Part shown: piece after piece, positions 53,039 to 62,574 of the stretch
Numbering within the stretch: the stretch's first letter is position 1
How the letters are laid out: every line of letters begins with the position of its first letter
Origin: DATARH01 sp963746885
GTDB lineage: Bacteria; Pseudomonadota; Alphaproteobacteria; ATCC43930; CGMCC-115725
DNA: 64,000 bases
Direction of reading: 5' to 3'
Assembly (NCBI GenBank): GCA_963746885.1
Contig: CAVVDM010000004.1
Span: 62,001 to 126,000, forward strand
The notes under the pieces: model-generated
Told to the model about the DNA's origin: nothing
The model's database searches: none
The model's input: the letters and a program-made list of their open reading frames with translations, nothing else
Position numbers and translations under genes: made by a program

Positions 53039-53314
53039 TCATGATTGGTTTGCCCTAGCGTCGGCGCGAAGCATATGCAGGCCCGGGCCGTAGGCCACGA
53101 TCTCGATGCTTACCTGATCGCCCTGCCCCTTATAATATTTGGCTGCGCTGCCGGCGTTCTTAAGGGTCAGATCCATGACCTGTGGGTCGTTCTGATCGAC
53201 CTGTATCGCGAGGTGGTGTTGCCGGGCGCCGTCATCAGCAGCTATTGCCGGCGCGATACCCTGCGTCAACACGAGGATGATGATCAGGGCCGCGACCCGT
53301 CCAAACCCACGCAT
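53039..53314 (-). pseudogene. Periplasmic DsrE-like protein, C-terminally truncated
   Basis: A 91-residue frame with a signal peptide (LIIILVLTQGIAPAIAA) and the start of a DsrE/F-like fold: HHLAIQVDQNDPQVMDLTLK, KNAGSAAKYYKGQGDQVSIE and AYGPGLHMLRAD. Family members are about 140-150 residues and continue with a conserved Cys region. This copy stops after ADARANQS, so it lacks roughly the last third. A TTG-like or degenerate continuation was not found downstream. Confidence 0.7.
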
Positions 53315-53354
53315 ACCAACCTCCTGTGCCCGGTTAAGTTGACCTACCCATTCG

Positions 53355-54419
53355 TTACTCGATCACCTCGTCGGCTTGGACGAGGACTGATTGCGGGACC
53401 GACAGGCCAAGCGCCCTAGCCGTCTTCAGATTGATGACCAACTCGAATGTTGTCGGTTGCGCGATGGGCAGTTCACCGGCTGGTATCCCATGCAGAAGCT
53501 TATCCACGTAGGTAGTGGCTAGCTGGCGATAGATCGCATCGATATTCGGTCCATAAGATATCAAGCCGCCAGCCGCGACGTATTCGCGCGCGTCGAACAC
53601 GGCGGGGAGCCGGTGCTTTAGACATAGCTCGGCAATAAGCTTAAGGTAGGTAACGACCGTAGGATTGCGGAACGTCATAATTCCGTCCACGTTTTGCGCC
53701 GATGCTTGCTCGAACGCCGCGGCGATGTCCTCCCGGGAGCGGACGTGCAAGGCGAGAAGAGCGAGGTTAAGCCGTTGTCCCGCCGCAAGCGCAACTTGCC
53801 AATCACGTTCCGCATTCGACCAATTGGGTTGCAACAAGACGCCGATACGACGCAGCGACGGCACCGCTTCCTTAAGCAAAGACAGACGCTTCGCGTTCAG
53901 TTCTTCAGTCATAGCATAGACGCCGGTGATATTCCCGCCGGGCCGAGCCAGTGACTGGGCCATGCCATTGACGAGCGGGTTATCATTCATCCGCCCGATC
54001 ACGGGCACAGTTTTGGTTACCCGCGCGGTCGCGACAATCGAAGGCTGGCTGGTCGCCACGATTATGCTGACGCCGCTGTTCAGAAGCTCGCTCGCGAGAC
54101 CCGACAACCGCGCCCTGTCATTGTCGGCAAACCGTTGTTCGAGCACGTAGTCGCGCCCTTCGATTAGGCCAAGTTCCCGCATACCCTCGCGGAAGGCCTT
54201 GAGTTGATCGGGAGTATGCTGCGGGCCTTGTATCTTGAGCCAACCGATCCGTGTGGGTCCGGCCGAGGCGCCCCAAGACGGGCTCGCTCCCAGGAAGACG
54301 GGCAGCATTGCGGTCAATAGACTGCGGCGCCTCACGGACGATAACAACACTGCCACGACACCTCGGATGAAGTTGATTATGGGGTTTATCCAATATGGAT
54401 GCTCAATCTTCTCATTCAA
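53355..54419 (-). CDS. ABC transporter substrate-binding protein (PF04392/TrpX type), intact
   Basis: A 354-residue periplasmic binding protein. After a signal region (RRRSLLTAMLPVFLGASPSW) come the family blocks TRIGWLKIQGPQHTPDQLKA, FREGMRELGLIEGRDYVLEQ, PVIGRMNDNPLVNGMAQSLA with RPGGNITGV, and the C-terminal TTFELVINLKTARALGLSVP. These proteins are numerous in soil alphaproteobacteria and often lack cognate permease genes, as here. The exact start is uncertain: the ATG at 54419 gives a long pre-signal stretch, and a later start near the RRRS motif is possible. Confidence 0.85.
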   Translation of the reverse strand: MNEKIEHPYWINPIINFIRGVVAVLLSSVRRRSLLTAMLPVFLGASPSWGASAGPTRIGWLKIQGPQHTPDQLKAFREGMRELGLIEGRDYVLEQRFADNDRARLSGLASELLNSGVSIIVATSQPSIVATARVTKTVPVIGRMNDNPLVNGMAQSLARPGGNITGVYAMTEELNAKRLSLLKEAVPSLRRIGVLLQPNWSNAERDWQVALAAGQRLNLALLALHVRSREDIAAAFEQASAQNVDGIMTFRNPTVVTYLKLIAELCLKHRLPAVFDAREYVAAGGLISYGPNIDAIYRQLATTYVDKLLHGIPAGELPIAQPTTFELVINLKTARALGLSVPQSVLVQADEVIE

Positions 54420-55303
54420 TCACTGCGTTCGCCTCGGGCAATGAGCAATTGATACGCTGGATTACAACGCTCCCGCCAGCCAGTTTAGCGCAGGTCTACG
54501 AATTTTGCGGGCTAAACGCTGCCCCGCGGAGCAGTCCTCCAAGCGGCTTCCTATCAGACCACAGGCGCGGGTCCATGGCACTCATTTCATCACACAGCCT
54601 GGCCCCATTCCTGCCATTGCACTTGGTCACCCCGGTCGCCGCGGCACGTCGTAAGCCGCCGTTCGCTGCCGGTTGCATCGGGCAACTGCGGGCCATCGCA
54701 AACTCGCGACCGCCACGCTGGGTTCGACCCCACCCGAGCCTCGCGGCGATCGGCAGCAGAGCGCCGAATAGCGGCCCCCTTTGAGACGGCGACCACTCGA
54801 CCGAACCAACGGAGGTTCACGGGAGGCGCGTTGGCGCCGATCGATTTAGATACCCTCACAGACACCCGCGACGCCGACTAATCTAAGCGCGTTTGGGTTG
54901 AACCAGCAAAGGCGATCGGCATGCATGTGACTCGGCGGCGTCTCCTTATGTTTGCTGGCGCCGCCGCCATCGGCTGGCCGCTTACCGGCCGGGCGCACGT
55001 GAATGACGGGTTCCCACAGGCGCGCGGGGCTAAGATCGACCTTCCGGTTTGGGGCAAGTTGGGAAGGCCCCGTTGCAACGAAGAGAGACCGCTCTCCTCG
55101 GATGAGCCGACCTGCGGAGACGCAGGAAAATGGGCGACACGCGCCGATTGCGGCCACGCGCGCGGCAACGAGGCTCGGCTCGGACGGCTCGCAGCCGGCC
55201 TCTGCGGCCGGCCGGGCGCAGACCACCGGCCACGCCTACCTTGACGGCAGTCGACCGGGCGACAAAGCTGCCTTCCGGTGATCAGGCGGGAAAGGAGATG
55301 CCG
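54420..55303 (+). other. Gap with a substrate-binding-protein leader remnant
   Basis: Most of this 880 bp holds no recognisable gene. At 54921-55000 the plus strand reads MHVTRRRLLMFAGAAAIGWP and LTGRAH, a typical twin-Arg-like leader of PF04392 substrate-binding proteins, but the mature protein does not follow in any frame. It is probably another decayed copy. Confidence 0.45.
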
Positions 55304-56536
55304 ATGCTGCCGCTGGTTCTCTCGTCCGACTCTCACGTGTTCGAACCGCCTGATCTGTGGCAGACCCGTATCGATGCGGCGTTCCGCGATCGTGCGCCGC
55401 GGATCCAGCGCATCGACGGCGGCGATCATGTCGTTGTCGAGGCGGATCAGATACTCTCCGGGATCGGCCTTATCTCGAACGCCGGCGCCCGCTTCGAGGC
55501 GCCTGAGACCATCTCGGCTCGCGGCCGCTTTGAAGACGTGCATCGCGGCGGCTACGACCCCGACCAGCATATTAAGGACATGGCGCTCGACGGGGTGGCT
55601 GGCGAGGTGCTCTATCCGTCTCAGGGGCTCTTTTACTTCAAGGTGGCGGACACGAGGCTGATGTCGGCGATCTTTCGCGCGTACAACGACTGGCTCGCCG
55701 AGTTTTGCCGCGCCGATCCGGCCCGCCTCAAGGGCATCGCAATGATCAACCTCGACGACGTCCAGGACGGCATCAGCGAACTGGAGCGGGCTGCCCGGCT
55801 AGGCCTTTCTGGTGCGATGATCACCGAGTATCCAGCCGAGGACCGGCGTTACGACCAACCGGAATACGAGCCGTTCTGGGCTGCGGCCGCAGCGCTCGAC
55901 CTGCCGCTCAGCCTGCACACGGCGACGCGACGGCAGGGCAAGATCCGCGGGGCCGGCACCGGGACGCTGCGCGACGCCAGCAGCCGCGCGACGAAGGCGT
56001 TCTATCCGGCGCTGTCGATGTGCGACATGATCTTCTCGGGCGTCTTCGAGCGCCACCCCCGCCTCATCCTGGCGATCGTGGAGTTCGAGCTGTCGTGGGC
56101 GCCCAACGTGCTCACCTCAATGGACTACACATATCGCGAGCGCCATGGCGAGGCTCTCTATCGGTTCAAGGACGGCATGCTGCCGAGCGACTTCTTCCAC
56201 CGCAACGTCGTCTTGAGCTTTCAGGAGGACGCGATCGGCATTCGCCTGCGCGACGTGATCGGCGTCGACACCATGATGTGGGGGTCGGACTATCCGCACA
56301 GCGAGTCGACGTTTCCCCAGTCGCGCAAGATTTTGGCAGAGATCCTTGCCGGGGTACCAGACGACGAACAGGCCAAGATCGCCGGCGGCAACACCGCCCG
56401 CGTCTACGGCTTCGACGCGGCGCGGTTGACCCCGCCGCCTGACGCGGGTGGTAGCGACCGAGTTGGGACACCGGGCGCCGCGCCCTCACCGTCCGTCAGG
56501 GTCCGCAATAGGATCGGTGAGGCGACCTCCCCTTGA
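55304..56536 (+). CDS. Amidohydrolase family 2 protein
   Basis: A 410-residue TIM-barrel metal-dependent hydrolase or decarboxylase (Amidohydro_2). Visible motifs are the strand-1 motif VLSSDSHVFEPPDLW, PLSLHTATRR with the barrel His, and MMWGSDYPHSESTFP with the catalytic Asp. The ATG at 55304 is chosen because AAAGGAG lies six bases before it; an ATG at 55298 directly abuts that site. The extra C-terminal 40 residues are Pro/Gly rich. Relatives decarboxylate or hydrolyse aromatic acids. It stands amid substrate-binding-protein genes, so a catabolic role is plausible. Confidence 0.88.
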   Translation: MLPLVLSSDSHVFEPPDLWQTRIDAAFRDRAPRIQRIDGGDHVVVEADQILSGIGLISNAGARFEAPETISARGRFEDVHRGGYDPDQHIKDMALDGVAGEVLYPSQGLFYFKVADTRLMSAIFRAYNDWLAEFCRADPARLKGIAMINLDDVQDGISELERAARLGLSGAMITEYPAEDRRYDQPEYEPFWAAAAALDLPLSLHTATRRQGKIRGAGTGTLRDASSRATKAFYPALSMCDMIFSGVFERHPRLILAIVEFELSWAPNVLTSMDYTYRERHGEALYRFKDGMLPSDFFHRNVVLSFQEDAIGIRLRDVIGVDTMMWGSDYPHSESTFPQSRKILAEILAGVPDDEQAKIAGGNTARVYGFDAARLTPPPDAGGSDRVGTPGAAPSPSVRVRNRIGEATSP

Positions 56537-56585
56537 GGTCCGGTGGTGGCCTCGCGCCGGGAGCGGTCATCGGAATTGTAACATC

Positions 56586-56935
56586 CTATTCGATCACACG
56601 ATCTGCTCGTGCGAGGACCAATGGCGGAACCTCGATGCCAAGTTCCTTCGCGGCCTTGAGATTGACCACCAAATCAAATTTCGTCGGTCGTTCGACCGGC
56701 ACATCGGCCGGCTTCGCGCCCTTCAGAATCTTCTCGACGTAGACGGGCGCGCGTCTGAAGATTGCCAGCCAACTCGCACCATAGGACATCAGAAATCCCG
56801 AGCCGGCAAAGACTTCTGCGGGCCCCATCATCGGGATGCGGTGCTTTTTTGCCAGCTCTGAGATACGCGTGTGTTGAAGGAAGAACATCGGTCCTGCCGC
56901 CAATATGATTGCTTCACATTGGTGTCGCGCAATGA
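56586..56935 (-). pseudogene. Substrate-binding protein (PF04392 type), C-terminal fragment
   Basis: About 115 codons after an in-frame stop encode the last third of a substrate-binding protein: MFFLQHTRISELAKKHRIPM, EVFAGSGFLMSYGASWLAIF and PTKFDLVVNLKAAKELGIEV with a normal ending LARADRVIE. The N-terminal two thirds are absent upstream. It is the same family as the intact copy at 53.4 kb. Confidence 0.75.
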
Positions 56936-57015
56936 TCTGCTACCCGGCTCCGGTTCTCCTCCGGCTATCCAGGTCGAGGTCAGGTCTAAGGCATGTACTC
57001 ATAAAATCGATGTGG

Positions 57016-57714
57016 TTAAGGGTTGCGGCTTGGGTTGCCTTCCTCGATGACCTCGTCGGCGCGCGCCAGTGTTGCCGGTGGAAAGGCGACGCCGATAGCC
57101 TTGGCGGCGTTCAGGTTGAGCGTGAACCTGAACCGGGTGGACTGATAGATCGGGATGTCGCCAGGCTTGGTGCCGTGCAGGATCCGGTGCACGTCGTCGG
57201 CGAGCTGCCGCCCGAGCTCTGCCGGGTCCCAGGTAAAGCTCATCAATCCGCCCGCCCGCAGAAGCTTGGAAACGGATACATTGCCGGCAGGTGGCGCTCC
57301 GCAGCGAGGCGGACGATCAGCGGGGCACGTCCCAAAAACGTCACCTCCGGAGACAGCAGAAGCACGTCCGCATGGCGCCGCGCCAGTTCTGCAACGCCGC
57401 GCTCAATCTCCTGCGGCGTGCTGTCACGCAGCACCGGCGCAATCAGCGAAAGCCCTAATTTAGCGGCGTAATCACGGAGTGAGGCCCGATACAAATCATA
57501 CGCCGTCGCCTGCGTGCTCAGCAGCCCGACCCGCGCTGCCGAAGGGACCGCCTCCGTCAGGATTTGCAACACCTTTCCATTGGTCTCGATGCTGTAGACG
57601 CTGACCCCGGTCAGGTTGCCGCCGGGATGCGACAGGCTCTTCGCGAACCCGAGTTCCACCGCGTAGCCCATACCCGCAACGATCGATATCGTGCGGGTGG
57701 CCGACAACACCGCT
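57016..57714 (-). pseudogene. Substrate-binding protein (PF04392 type), C-terminal part separated by IS66
   Basis: The part downstream of an IS66 insertion. It reads SIVAGMGYAVELGFAKSLSH, PGGNLTGVSVYSIETNGKVL and TPQEIERGVAELARRHADVL up to MYPFPSF; then a small indel near 57262 moves the frame, and LMSFTWDPAELGRQLADDVH to AIGVAFPPATLARADEVIEE continues in another. Its N-terminal part is at 60331-60649. Thus the gene carries both an insertion and a frameshift. Confidence 0.8.
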
Positions 57715-57801
57715 GTAATCCCCCGAGGGGGACCGTCTTGATGTTGAGCTCGTCACCCGATCATTTTTTCGATCTGTGACGTCACTCTTACGAGCGCTCT
57801 T

Positions 57802-58233
57802 ATGACGGGCTCTGGGCCACGGGCGGAGATTTTAACGGGACCGGAGCGGCGCCGACGGTGGAGCGTCGATCAGAAGCTGGCGATTGTCGCGGAATTCGAC
57901 CGTCCGGGGTCCTCTGGGGCTGTAGTTGCGCAGCGGTACGGGATTTCGACGGGTCTGCTCTACACATGGCGGCGCCAGGCTCATGGGTTGCGGGCGCGTT
58001 CCCGGTCATTGGTGCCTGGCTTCATGCCGGTGATGGTCGCACCGGAGGTTGACGCGGTCGCAGCGCCCGACGAGGTATTCGCGCCGGTCGTCGTTCCTGC
58101 CCGCAGCGAAGGCACCGATATGTCGGCTGGCGGCGTGATGGAGATCGAGTTGTCGGGCGGCCGGCGTCTGCGTGTTGACCGTCATGTCGATGCCGAGGCC
58201 TTGCGGCGGGTTCTGGCGGTGCTGGGCCAGTGA
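57802..58233 (+). CDS. tnpA: IS66 TnpA (HTH accessory protein)
   Basis: A 143-residue IS66 OrfA protein. The helix-turn-helix RRRWSVDQKLAIVAEFDRPG and VVAQRYGISTGLLYTWRRQ bind the element ends. The C-terminus LSGGRRLRVDRHVDAEALRR is the usual closing segment. Its stop overlaps the tnpB start by 4 bp. Confidence 0.92.
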   Translation: MTGSGPRAEILTGPERRRRWSVDQKLAIVAEFDRPGSSGAVVAQRYGISTGLLYTWRRQAHGLRARSRSLVPGFMPVMVAPEVDAVAAPDEVFAPVVVPARSEGTDMSAGGVMEIELSGGRRLRVDRHVDAEALRRVLAVLGQ

Positions 58234-58580
58234 TCGCGCCCCTAGCGCCGGGGACACGAGTATGGTTGGCGGCGGGCCATTCGGATATGCGCAAGGGCTG
58301 GGCCAGCCTGGCACTTCAGGTCCAGGAAGTTTTGGGGCACGACCCGCACAGCGGCAATCTCTTCATTTTTCGGGGCCGCCGAAGTGACCTGATCAAGGTG
58401 ATCTGGCACGACGGTCAGGGCATGTGCCTATTCGCCAAGCGGCTTGAACGGGGCCGCTTCATCTGGCCGTCGCCGGCGGACGGCGTGGTCGCGATCAGCG
58501 CCGGGCAGATGGGATATTTGCTCGAAGGCATCGACTGGAGAATGCCGCAGAAAACCTGGCGGCCGGAAGCGGCTGGGTGA
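58230..58580 (+). CDS. tnpB: IS66 TnpB accessory protein
   Basis: A 116-residue IS66 Orf2 protein with the conserved HSDMRKGWASLALQVQEVLG, NLFIFRGRRSDLIKVIWHDG and QGMCLFAKRLERGRF. It is required for transposition together with TnpA and TnpC, though its exact role is not known. The ATG overlaps the tnpA stop (ATGA). Confidence 0.94.
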   Translation: MIAPLAPGTRVWLAAGHSDMRKGWASLALQVQEVLGHDPHSGNLFIFRGRRSDLIKVIWHDGQGMCLFAKRLERGRFIWPSPADGVVAISAGQMGYLLEGIDWRMPQKTWRPEAAG

Positions 58581-58660
58581 CTGCGACATGATGAATCAGG
58601 GGCGGTTTTTGCGCCAGGAAAGCCGCGGGTTTCCTGCGTTTTTGGGGCAAAATAATCGCC

Positions 58661-60295
58661 ATGGATGCCGCCCATGACGACATCGCCGCGCTGCGCTCCG
58701 CCCTGGAACAGGCGCAGGCTCGTGCCGCTGCCGCGGAGGCCGAAGCGGCACGAGCCGTGGCACAAATCTCCAGCACCGAAGCCCTGATCGCCTCACTGCG
58801 GCTGGAGATCGCGAAGCTGCGTCGGGAGATCTACGGCCAGCGCTCCGAACGCAAGGCCCGGCTGCTGGAGCAGATGGAATTCCAGCTCGAGGAACTTGAG
58901 GCCACCGCCAGCCAGGACGAACTGGCGGCCGAACAGGCGGCGGCGAAGACCACGGCGGTCAAGGCGTTCACCCGGCAGAGATCGTCGCGCAAGCCGTTCC
59001 CGGGTCATCTGCCGCGTGAGCGCGTCGTCGTTCCCGCTCCGAGCGCGTGCGCCTGCTGCGGATCGACCAAACTCGCCAAGCTGGGCGAGACCATCACCGA
59101 GACCCTCGAAAGCATTCCGCGCCGGTGGAAGGTAATCCAGACGGTGCGGGAGAAATTCACCTGCCGGGACTGCGAGAAGATCACCCAGCCACCGGCGCCG
59201 TTCCATACGATCCCGCGGGGCTGGGCCGGACCGAGCCTCTTGGCCATGATCCTGTTCGAGAAGTTCGGCCAGCACCAACCGCTCAACCGGCAGTGCGAAC
59301 GCTTCGCCCGTGAGGGTGTCGAGGTGAGCCTATCGACCCTGGCCGATCAGGTCGGGACCTGCGCCGGCGTGTTGAAGCCGCTCTACAGCCTGATCGAAGC
59401 CCATGTGCTGGCGGCCGAGCGCCTGCATGGCGATGACACCACGGTGCCGGTCCTGGCCAAGGGCAAGACAATCACCGGCCGATTATGGACCTATGTGCGC
59501 GACGATCGCCCGTTTGGCGGCCCGGCACCGCCGGCGGCGGTGTTCTATTACTCCCGCGACCGCACCGGCGAGCACCCCCAGCGCCATCTGCAAACGTATG
59601 CCGGTATCTTCCAGGCCGATGCATATGGCGGATACAACAAGCTTTACCAGGCGGGACGCCGGCCTGGCCTCATTCTGGAAGCGGCGTGTTGGGTGCATGC
59701 CCGCCGCAGTTTCTTCGTCCTGGCCGATCTGGCCGCCAGCGCCCGGCGCAAAGCGCAAGGCAAGACACCGGTCGCCATCTCGCCGATCGCTTTGGAGGCG
59801 GTCCGTCGGATCGACGCCCTGTTCGACATCGAACGCGAGATCAACGGCCACAGCGCCGATCAGCGCAGAGCCGTGCGCCAGGAATTGAGCGCGCCGCTGG
59901 TTGCTGAGCTGGAAGCCTGGATGCGCCAGGAACGCGCCAGGCTATCGCGCCACAACGACGTCGCCCAGGCGATGGACTACATGCTCAAGCGCTGGACCGC
60001 GTTTACGCGCTTCCTTGACGATGGTCGGATCTGCCTCTCGAACAACGCTGCCGAACGGTCGGTGCGCGGCATTGCTCTCGGAAGACGGGCATGGTTATTC
60101 GCCGGCTCCGATCGCGGCGGCGAGCGGGCGGCGTTCATGTACAGCCTGATCGTCAGCGCCAAGATGAACGACATCGATCCGCAGGCTTGGCTGGCTGACG
60201 TGCTCCGCCGGATCGCCGATCATCCGGCCTCTCGCCTCCACGAACTCCTGCCCTGGCATTGGAAAAAGCCCCTCGATCAAGCCGCTGCCGCCTGA
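58661..60295 (+). CDS. tnpC: IS66 TnpC transposase
   Basis: A 544-residue DDE transposase. It has an N-terminal coiled coil (about 10-100), a zinc-finger-like region with CACCGSTKLAKLGE and FTCRDCEKIT, then the catalytic core with LHGDDTTVPVLAKGKT (Asp), FQADAYGGYNKLY (Asp) and the RICLSNNAAERSVRGIALGR region (Glu). The C-terminal tail is normal. Complete, so the element may be active. Confidence 0.95.
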   Translation: MDAAHDDIAALRSALEQAQARAAAAEAEAARAVAQISSTEALIASLRLEIAKLRREIYGQRSERKARLLEQMEFQLEELEATASQDELAAEQAAAKTTAVKAFTRQRSSRKPFPGHLPRERVVVPAPSACACCGSTKLAKLGETITETLESIPRRWKVIQTVREKFTCRDCEKITQPPAPFHTIPRGWAGPSLLAMILFEKFGQHQPLNRQCERFAREGVEVSLSTLADQVGTCAGVLKPLYSLIEAHVLAAERLHGDDTTVPVLAKGKTITGRLWTYVRDDRPFGGPAPPAAVFYYSRDRTGEHPQRHLQTYAGIFQADAYGGYNKLYQAGRRPGLILEAACWVHARRSFFVLADLAASARRKAQGKTPVAISPIALEAVRRIDALFDIEREINGHSADQRRAVRQELSAPLVAELEAWMRQERARLSRHNDVAQAMDYMLKRWTAFTRFLDDGRICLSNNAAERSVRGIALGRRAWLFAGSDRGGERAAFMYSLIVSAKMNDIDPQAWLADVLRRIADHPASRLHELLPWHWKKPLDQAAAA

Positions 60296-60330
60296 CGCTC
60301 AAGCCGCCGCGGCGCTCGTCGGATGCTTAC

Positions 60331-60649
60331 ACACCGCTGGCACAAGATCGTTTCCGGGGACAACGATCACGTCTGGGTTCGCGGCTGCCACCCGACGCGC
60401 CAGATCGGCGTAACGGCCAACCTGCCCCTCGGCGCTAAAGCTCTCGATGAGTAGGTTTTGTCCCTCGATGTCGCCCAACCGGCGCAGTTCCGAAGAGAAG
60501 GCCGGCCCGAGCGGCCACTTGCGCCAGTCGCCGGCGCGACCGCTCGGTTGCAGCATTGCGATGCGATATTGCCTCGTCGGCGCCTGCGCCGAAGCCGGCC
60601 ATGCGGCCGCCGATGCACAGAAAAATGCGAAAAGATCGCGCCGCCTCAC
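60331..60649 (-). pseudogene. Substrate-binding protein, N-terminal part separated by IS66
   Basis: Encodes the leader (MRRRDLFAFFCASAAAWPAS, then AQAPTRQYRIAMLQPSGRAG) and the first about 100 residues of a PF04392-type binding protein up to VVPGNDLVPAV, where IS66 begins. The continuation is at 57016-57714. The frame runs a few codons into IS66 before it stops. Confidence 0.82.
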
Positions 60650-60710
60650 CTGAACGCCCTCCGACCTTTGCCGCCGCGAAGTTTATCACATCGCGGTACG
60701 GCCCCGGTTT

Positions 60711-61238
60711 ATGAGTACACGGCCTAGGCCTCGAATGGGGCGCCCCGCTCATTCGGGCCGACAGATTCGGACGGCTCCTGCGGGGCATGGGCCGTCGTTG
60801 CTGTCGCCGGATCCCGCAGCGGAGCTGCCGCAACAACGAACGAGGAGAGACGAAAAGCGCAAGCGCGCTCCCTATGGTCTTTCGCAACGGGCCACTGATA
60901 AGGCACTCACGGAAGCTGGGCCAGCCGGAATAGATTTGGCGATAGTTAGCGAGACGGGCTTTCGAATGGCGGGGGGCCCTAAGCTCGCCCACAGTTCGAT
61001 TCGGAAGGTTCTGGTCGAAATGGAAAGGGCCGGTAAGGTAGCTTGGCGCAACGGACGTTGGTATCTGACCGGCAATCAAGGACAGGAAACGGCAGGGTAC
61101 GACCATGAATCTTCCCCCGCCGCTTCTCTCAACCGCAACGAAGGAGGCTCACATGAAACCGCCTTAGTCGTCTCCGTCCTTGGTGACGGCGACATCGATT
61201 CAGAGAACCCGAGCAGAATCAATGACGGAGACGAATAG
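60711..61238 (+). CDS. Hypothetical winged-helix-like protein
   Basis: A 175-residue basic protein. Residues about 50-120 (RAPYGLSQRATDKALTEAGP, IRKVLVEMERAGKVAWRNGR, WYLTG) look like a winged helix of the kind that reads short DNA sites. The C-terminus is acidic (DGDIDSENPSRINDGDE). No family name comes to mind. It ends 44 bp before the convergent tRNA-Pro. Confidence 0.5.
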   Translation: MSTRPRPRMGRPAHSGRQIRTAPAGHGPSLLSPDPAAELPQQRTRRDEKRKRAPYGLSQRATDKALTEAGPAGIDLAIVSETGFRMAGGPKLAHSSIRKVLVEMERAGKVAWRNGRWYLTGNQGQETAGYDHESSPAASLNRNEGGSHETALVVSVLGDGDIDSENPSRINDGDE

Positions 61239-61282
61239 GCCAACGCGTGTTTGGCGGTTTTGCCTCTAAGCCTCTGAAAGAT

Positions 61283-61359
61283 TGGTCGGAGTGAGAGGAT
61301 TTGAACCTCCGGCCCCTGCCTCCCGAAAGCAGTGCTCTACCAGGCTGAGCTACACTCCG
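61283..61359 (-). tRNA. tRNA-Pro(CGG)
   Basis: A complete 77-nt cloverleaf on the minus strand including encoded CCA. The acceptor stem CGGAGTG pairs with CACTCCG, the D-arm is AGCTCAGCCTGGTAGAGC, and the anticodon arm CTGCT-TTCGGGA-GGCAG has anticodon CGG. The T-arm contains GGTTCAAATCC. It reads proline codon CCG, frequent in a GC-rich genome. Confidence 0.95.
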
Positions 61360-61431
61360 CCGACCGGCGGCGATATATAGGGACAATGCTGCGGCGACGC
61401 AACCGGCTCGCGCGGCGGCGGCAAGCGGCCT

Positions 61432-62451
61432 TTAGAAACCGCGCGCGGTGGCGAATTCCGTCGTCCCGATCAGGGCGCGGCGCAATGGCCCATCGGGGAA
61501 CACGGTCAGCGCGGCGGCTGCTTCGGCGGCGTAGAGACGGGCGCGCGCCAGGGTCTCGGCCAGCGCACCGCACCGCTCGATCAGCCGGATCGCCCGTTCG
61601 AGATCATCCGCGCCCTGCTCGCCCCGCTCGAGCGTGCGCCGCCAGAAATCGCGCTCCTCCGCATCGCCCCGGGCAAACGCGATCAGGATCGGCAGGGTGA
61701 TCTTGCCGTCGCGGAAATCGTCGCCGACCGACTTGCCCAGCTCGCTCTGGCGCGCCGAGAAATCGAGCATGTCGTCGACCAGTTGGTAGGCGATGCCGAG
61801 ATTGCGGCCGAACCGCTCGAGCGCCTCCTCCTCGTTCGCCGGGCGCTCCGCGATGACGGCGCCGATGCGGCTGGCCGCGGCAAACAGCGCGGCCGTCTTC
61901 GCCTCGATCACCTCGAGATAGGCAGCCTCCGTCGTCGTCGTGTCGTTGGCGGTGACCAGCTGGCCGACCTCGCCCTCGGCGATGATCGCGGCGGCGCGCG
62001 ACAGGATGTCGAGGATGCGCAGCGAGCCGTCCTCGACCATCAGCTCGAACGAGCGGGCAAACAGAAAATCGCCGACCAGCACCGGCGGCTTGTTGCCCCA
62101 CACCGCGTTCGCCGTATCGCGACCGCGGCGCAGGTCGCTCGAATCGACAACATCGTCATGCAGCAGCGTCGCCGTGTGGATGAATTCGACGGCGGTGGCG
62201 AGTGCGATGTGGCGCTCGCCGCGGTAGCCGCACAGGCGGGACGCGGCCAGGGTCAGCATCGGCCGCAATCGCTTGCCGCCGGCCGAGACGATGTGGCTGG
62301 CAAGCTGCGGGATCAGCGCGACCGGGCTGTGCATGCGCTCGACGATCAGCTTATTGACGCGTTCGAGGTCGCCCCCGAGCAGCCGGAACAACGGATCGAG
62401 CGACGGCTTCGCAGGTTCGAGGTTGTGATCGACGCTGGCCAGCGGCCCCAC
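61432..62451 (-). CDS. ispB: Octaprenyl/polyprenyl diphosphate synthase
   Basis: A 339-residue trans-prenyltransferase that makes the isoprenoid side chain of quinones. The two Asp-rich motifs are LLHDDVVDSSDLRRG (first DDxxD) and YQLVDDMLDFSA (second DDxxD). The substrate motif GGKRLRPMLTLAAS is at about residue 60. The length and motifs are canonical. It is divergent from the DUF2007 gene, with about 120 bp between starts, and close to tRNA-Pro, an arrangement familiar from alphaproteobacteria. Confidence 0.94.
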   Translation of the reverse strand: MGPLASVDHNLEPAKPSLDPLFRLLGGDLERVNKLIVERMHSPVALIPQLASHIVSAGGKRLRPMLTLAASRLCGYRGERHIALATAVEFIHTATLLHDDVVDSSDLRRGRDTANAVWGNKPPVLVGDFLFARSFELMVEDGSLRILDILSRAAAIIAEGEVGQLVTANDTTTTEAAYLEVIEAKTAALFAAASRIGAVIAERPANEEEALERFGRNLGIAYQLVDDMLDFSARQSELGKSVGDDFRDGKITLPILIAFARGDAEERDFWRRTLERGEQGADDLERAIRLIERCGALAETLARARLYAAEAAAALTVFPDGPLRRALIGTTEFATARGF

Positions 62452-62574
62452 CCGGTTCTCCTACGTTTGAGCGATGCTGTTGCGCGGCTTGACGCGCCGG
62501 AAGGCGAGCGAGCATAGAATGACGGAACGAGTCAAGTGCCGCACGTCAACTGCCTGGAGGCTGCTGGGCCGAGG

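Larger units (their letters stand above)
57715..60330 (+). mobile_element. Complete IS66-family element, 2616 bp
   Basis: The ends are GTAATCCCCCGAGGGGG on the left and, read inward from the right, GTAAGCATCCGACGAGCG. They share the GTAA start and a CCGA core as imperfect terminal inverted repeats. The element holds tnpA, tnpB and tnpC in order on the plus strand, all open. It splits a substrate-binding-protein gene. Confidence 0.92.
57707..60338 (+). repeat. 8-bp target duplication flanking IS66 (ACACCGCT)
   Basis: ACACCGCT occurs at 57707-57714 and again at 60331-60338, immediately outside the IS66 ends. IS66 elements generate 8-bp duplications, so this defines the insertion precisely and shows that the flanks have not been rearranged since. 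Confidence 0.9.

Noticed and set aside
54395..54784. 129-codon frame between the binding protein and the amidohydrolase
   Set aside because: No domain or ribosome site, low-complexity composition; treated as non-coding.
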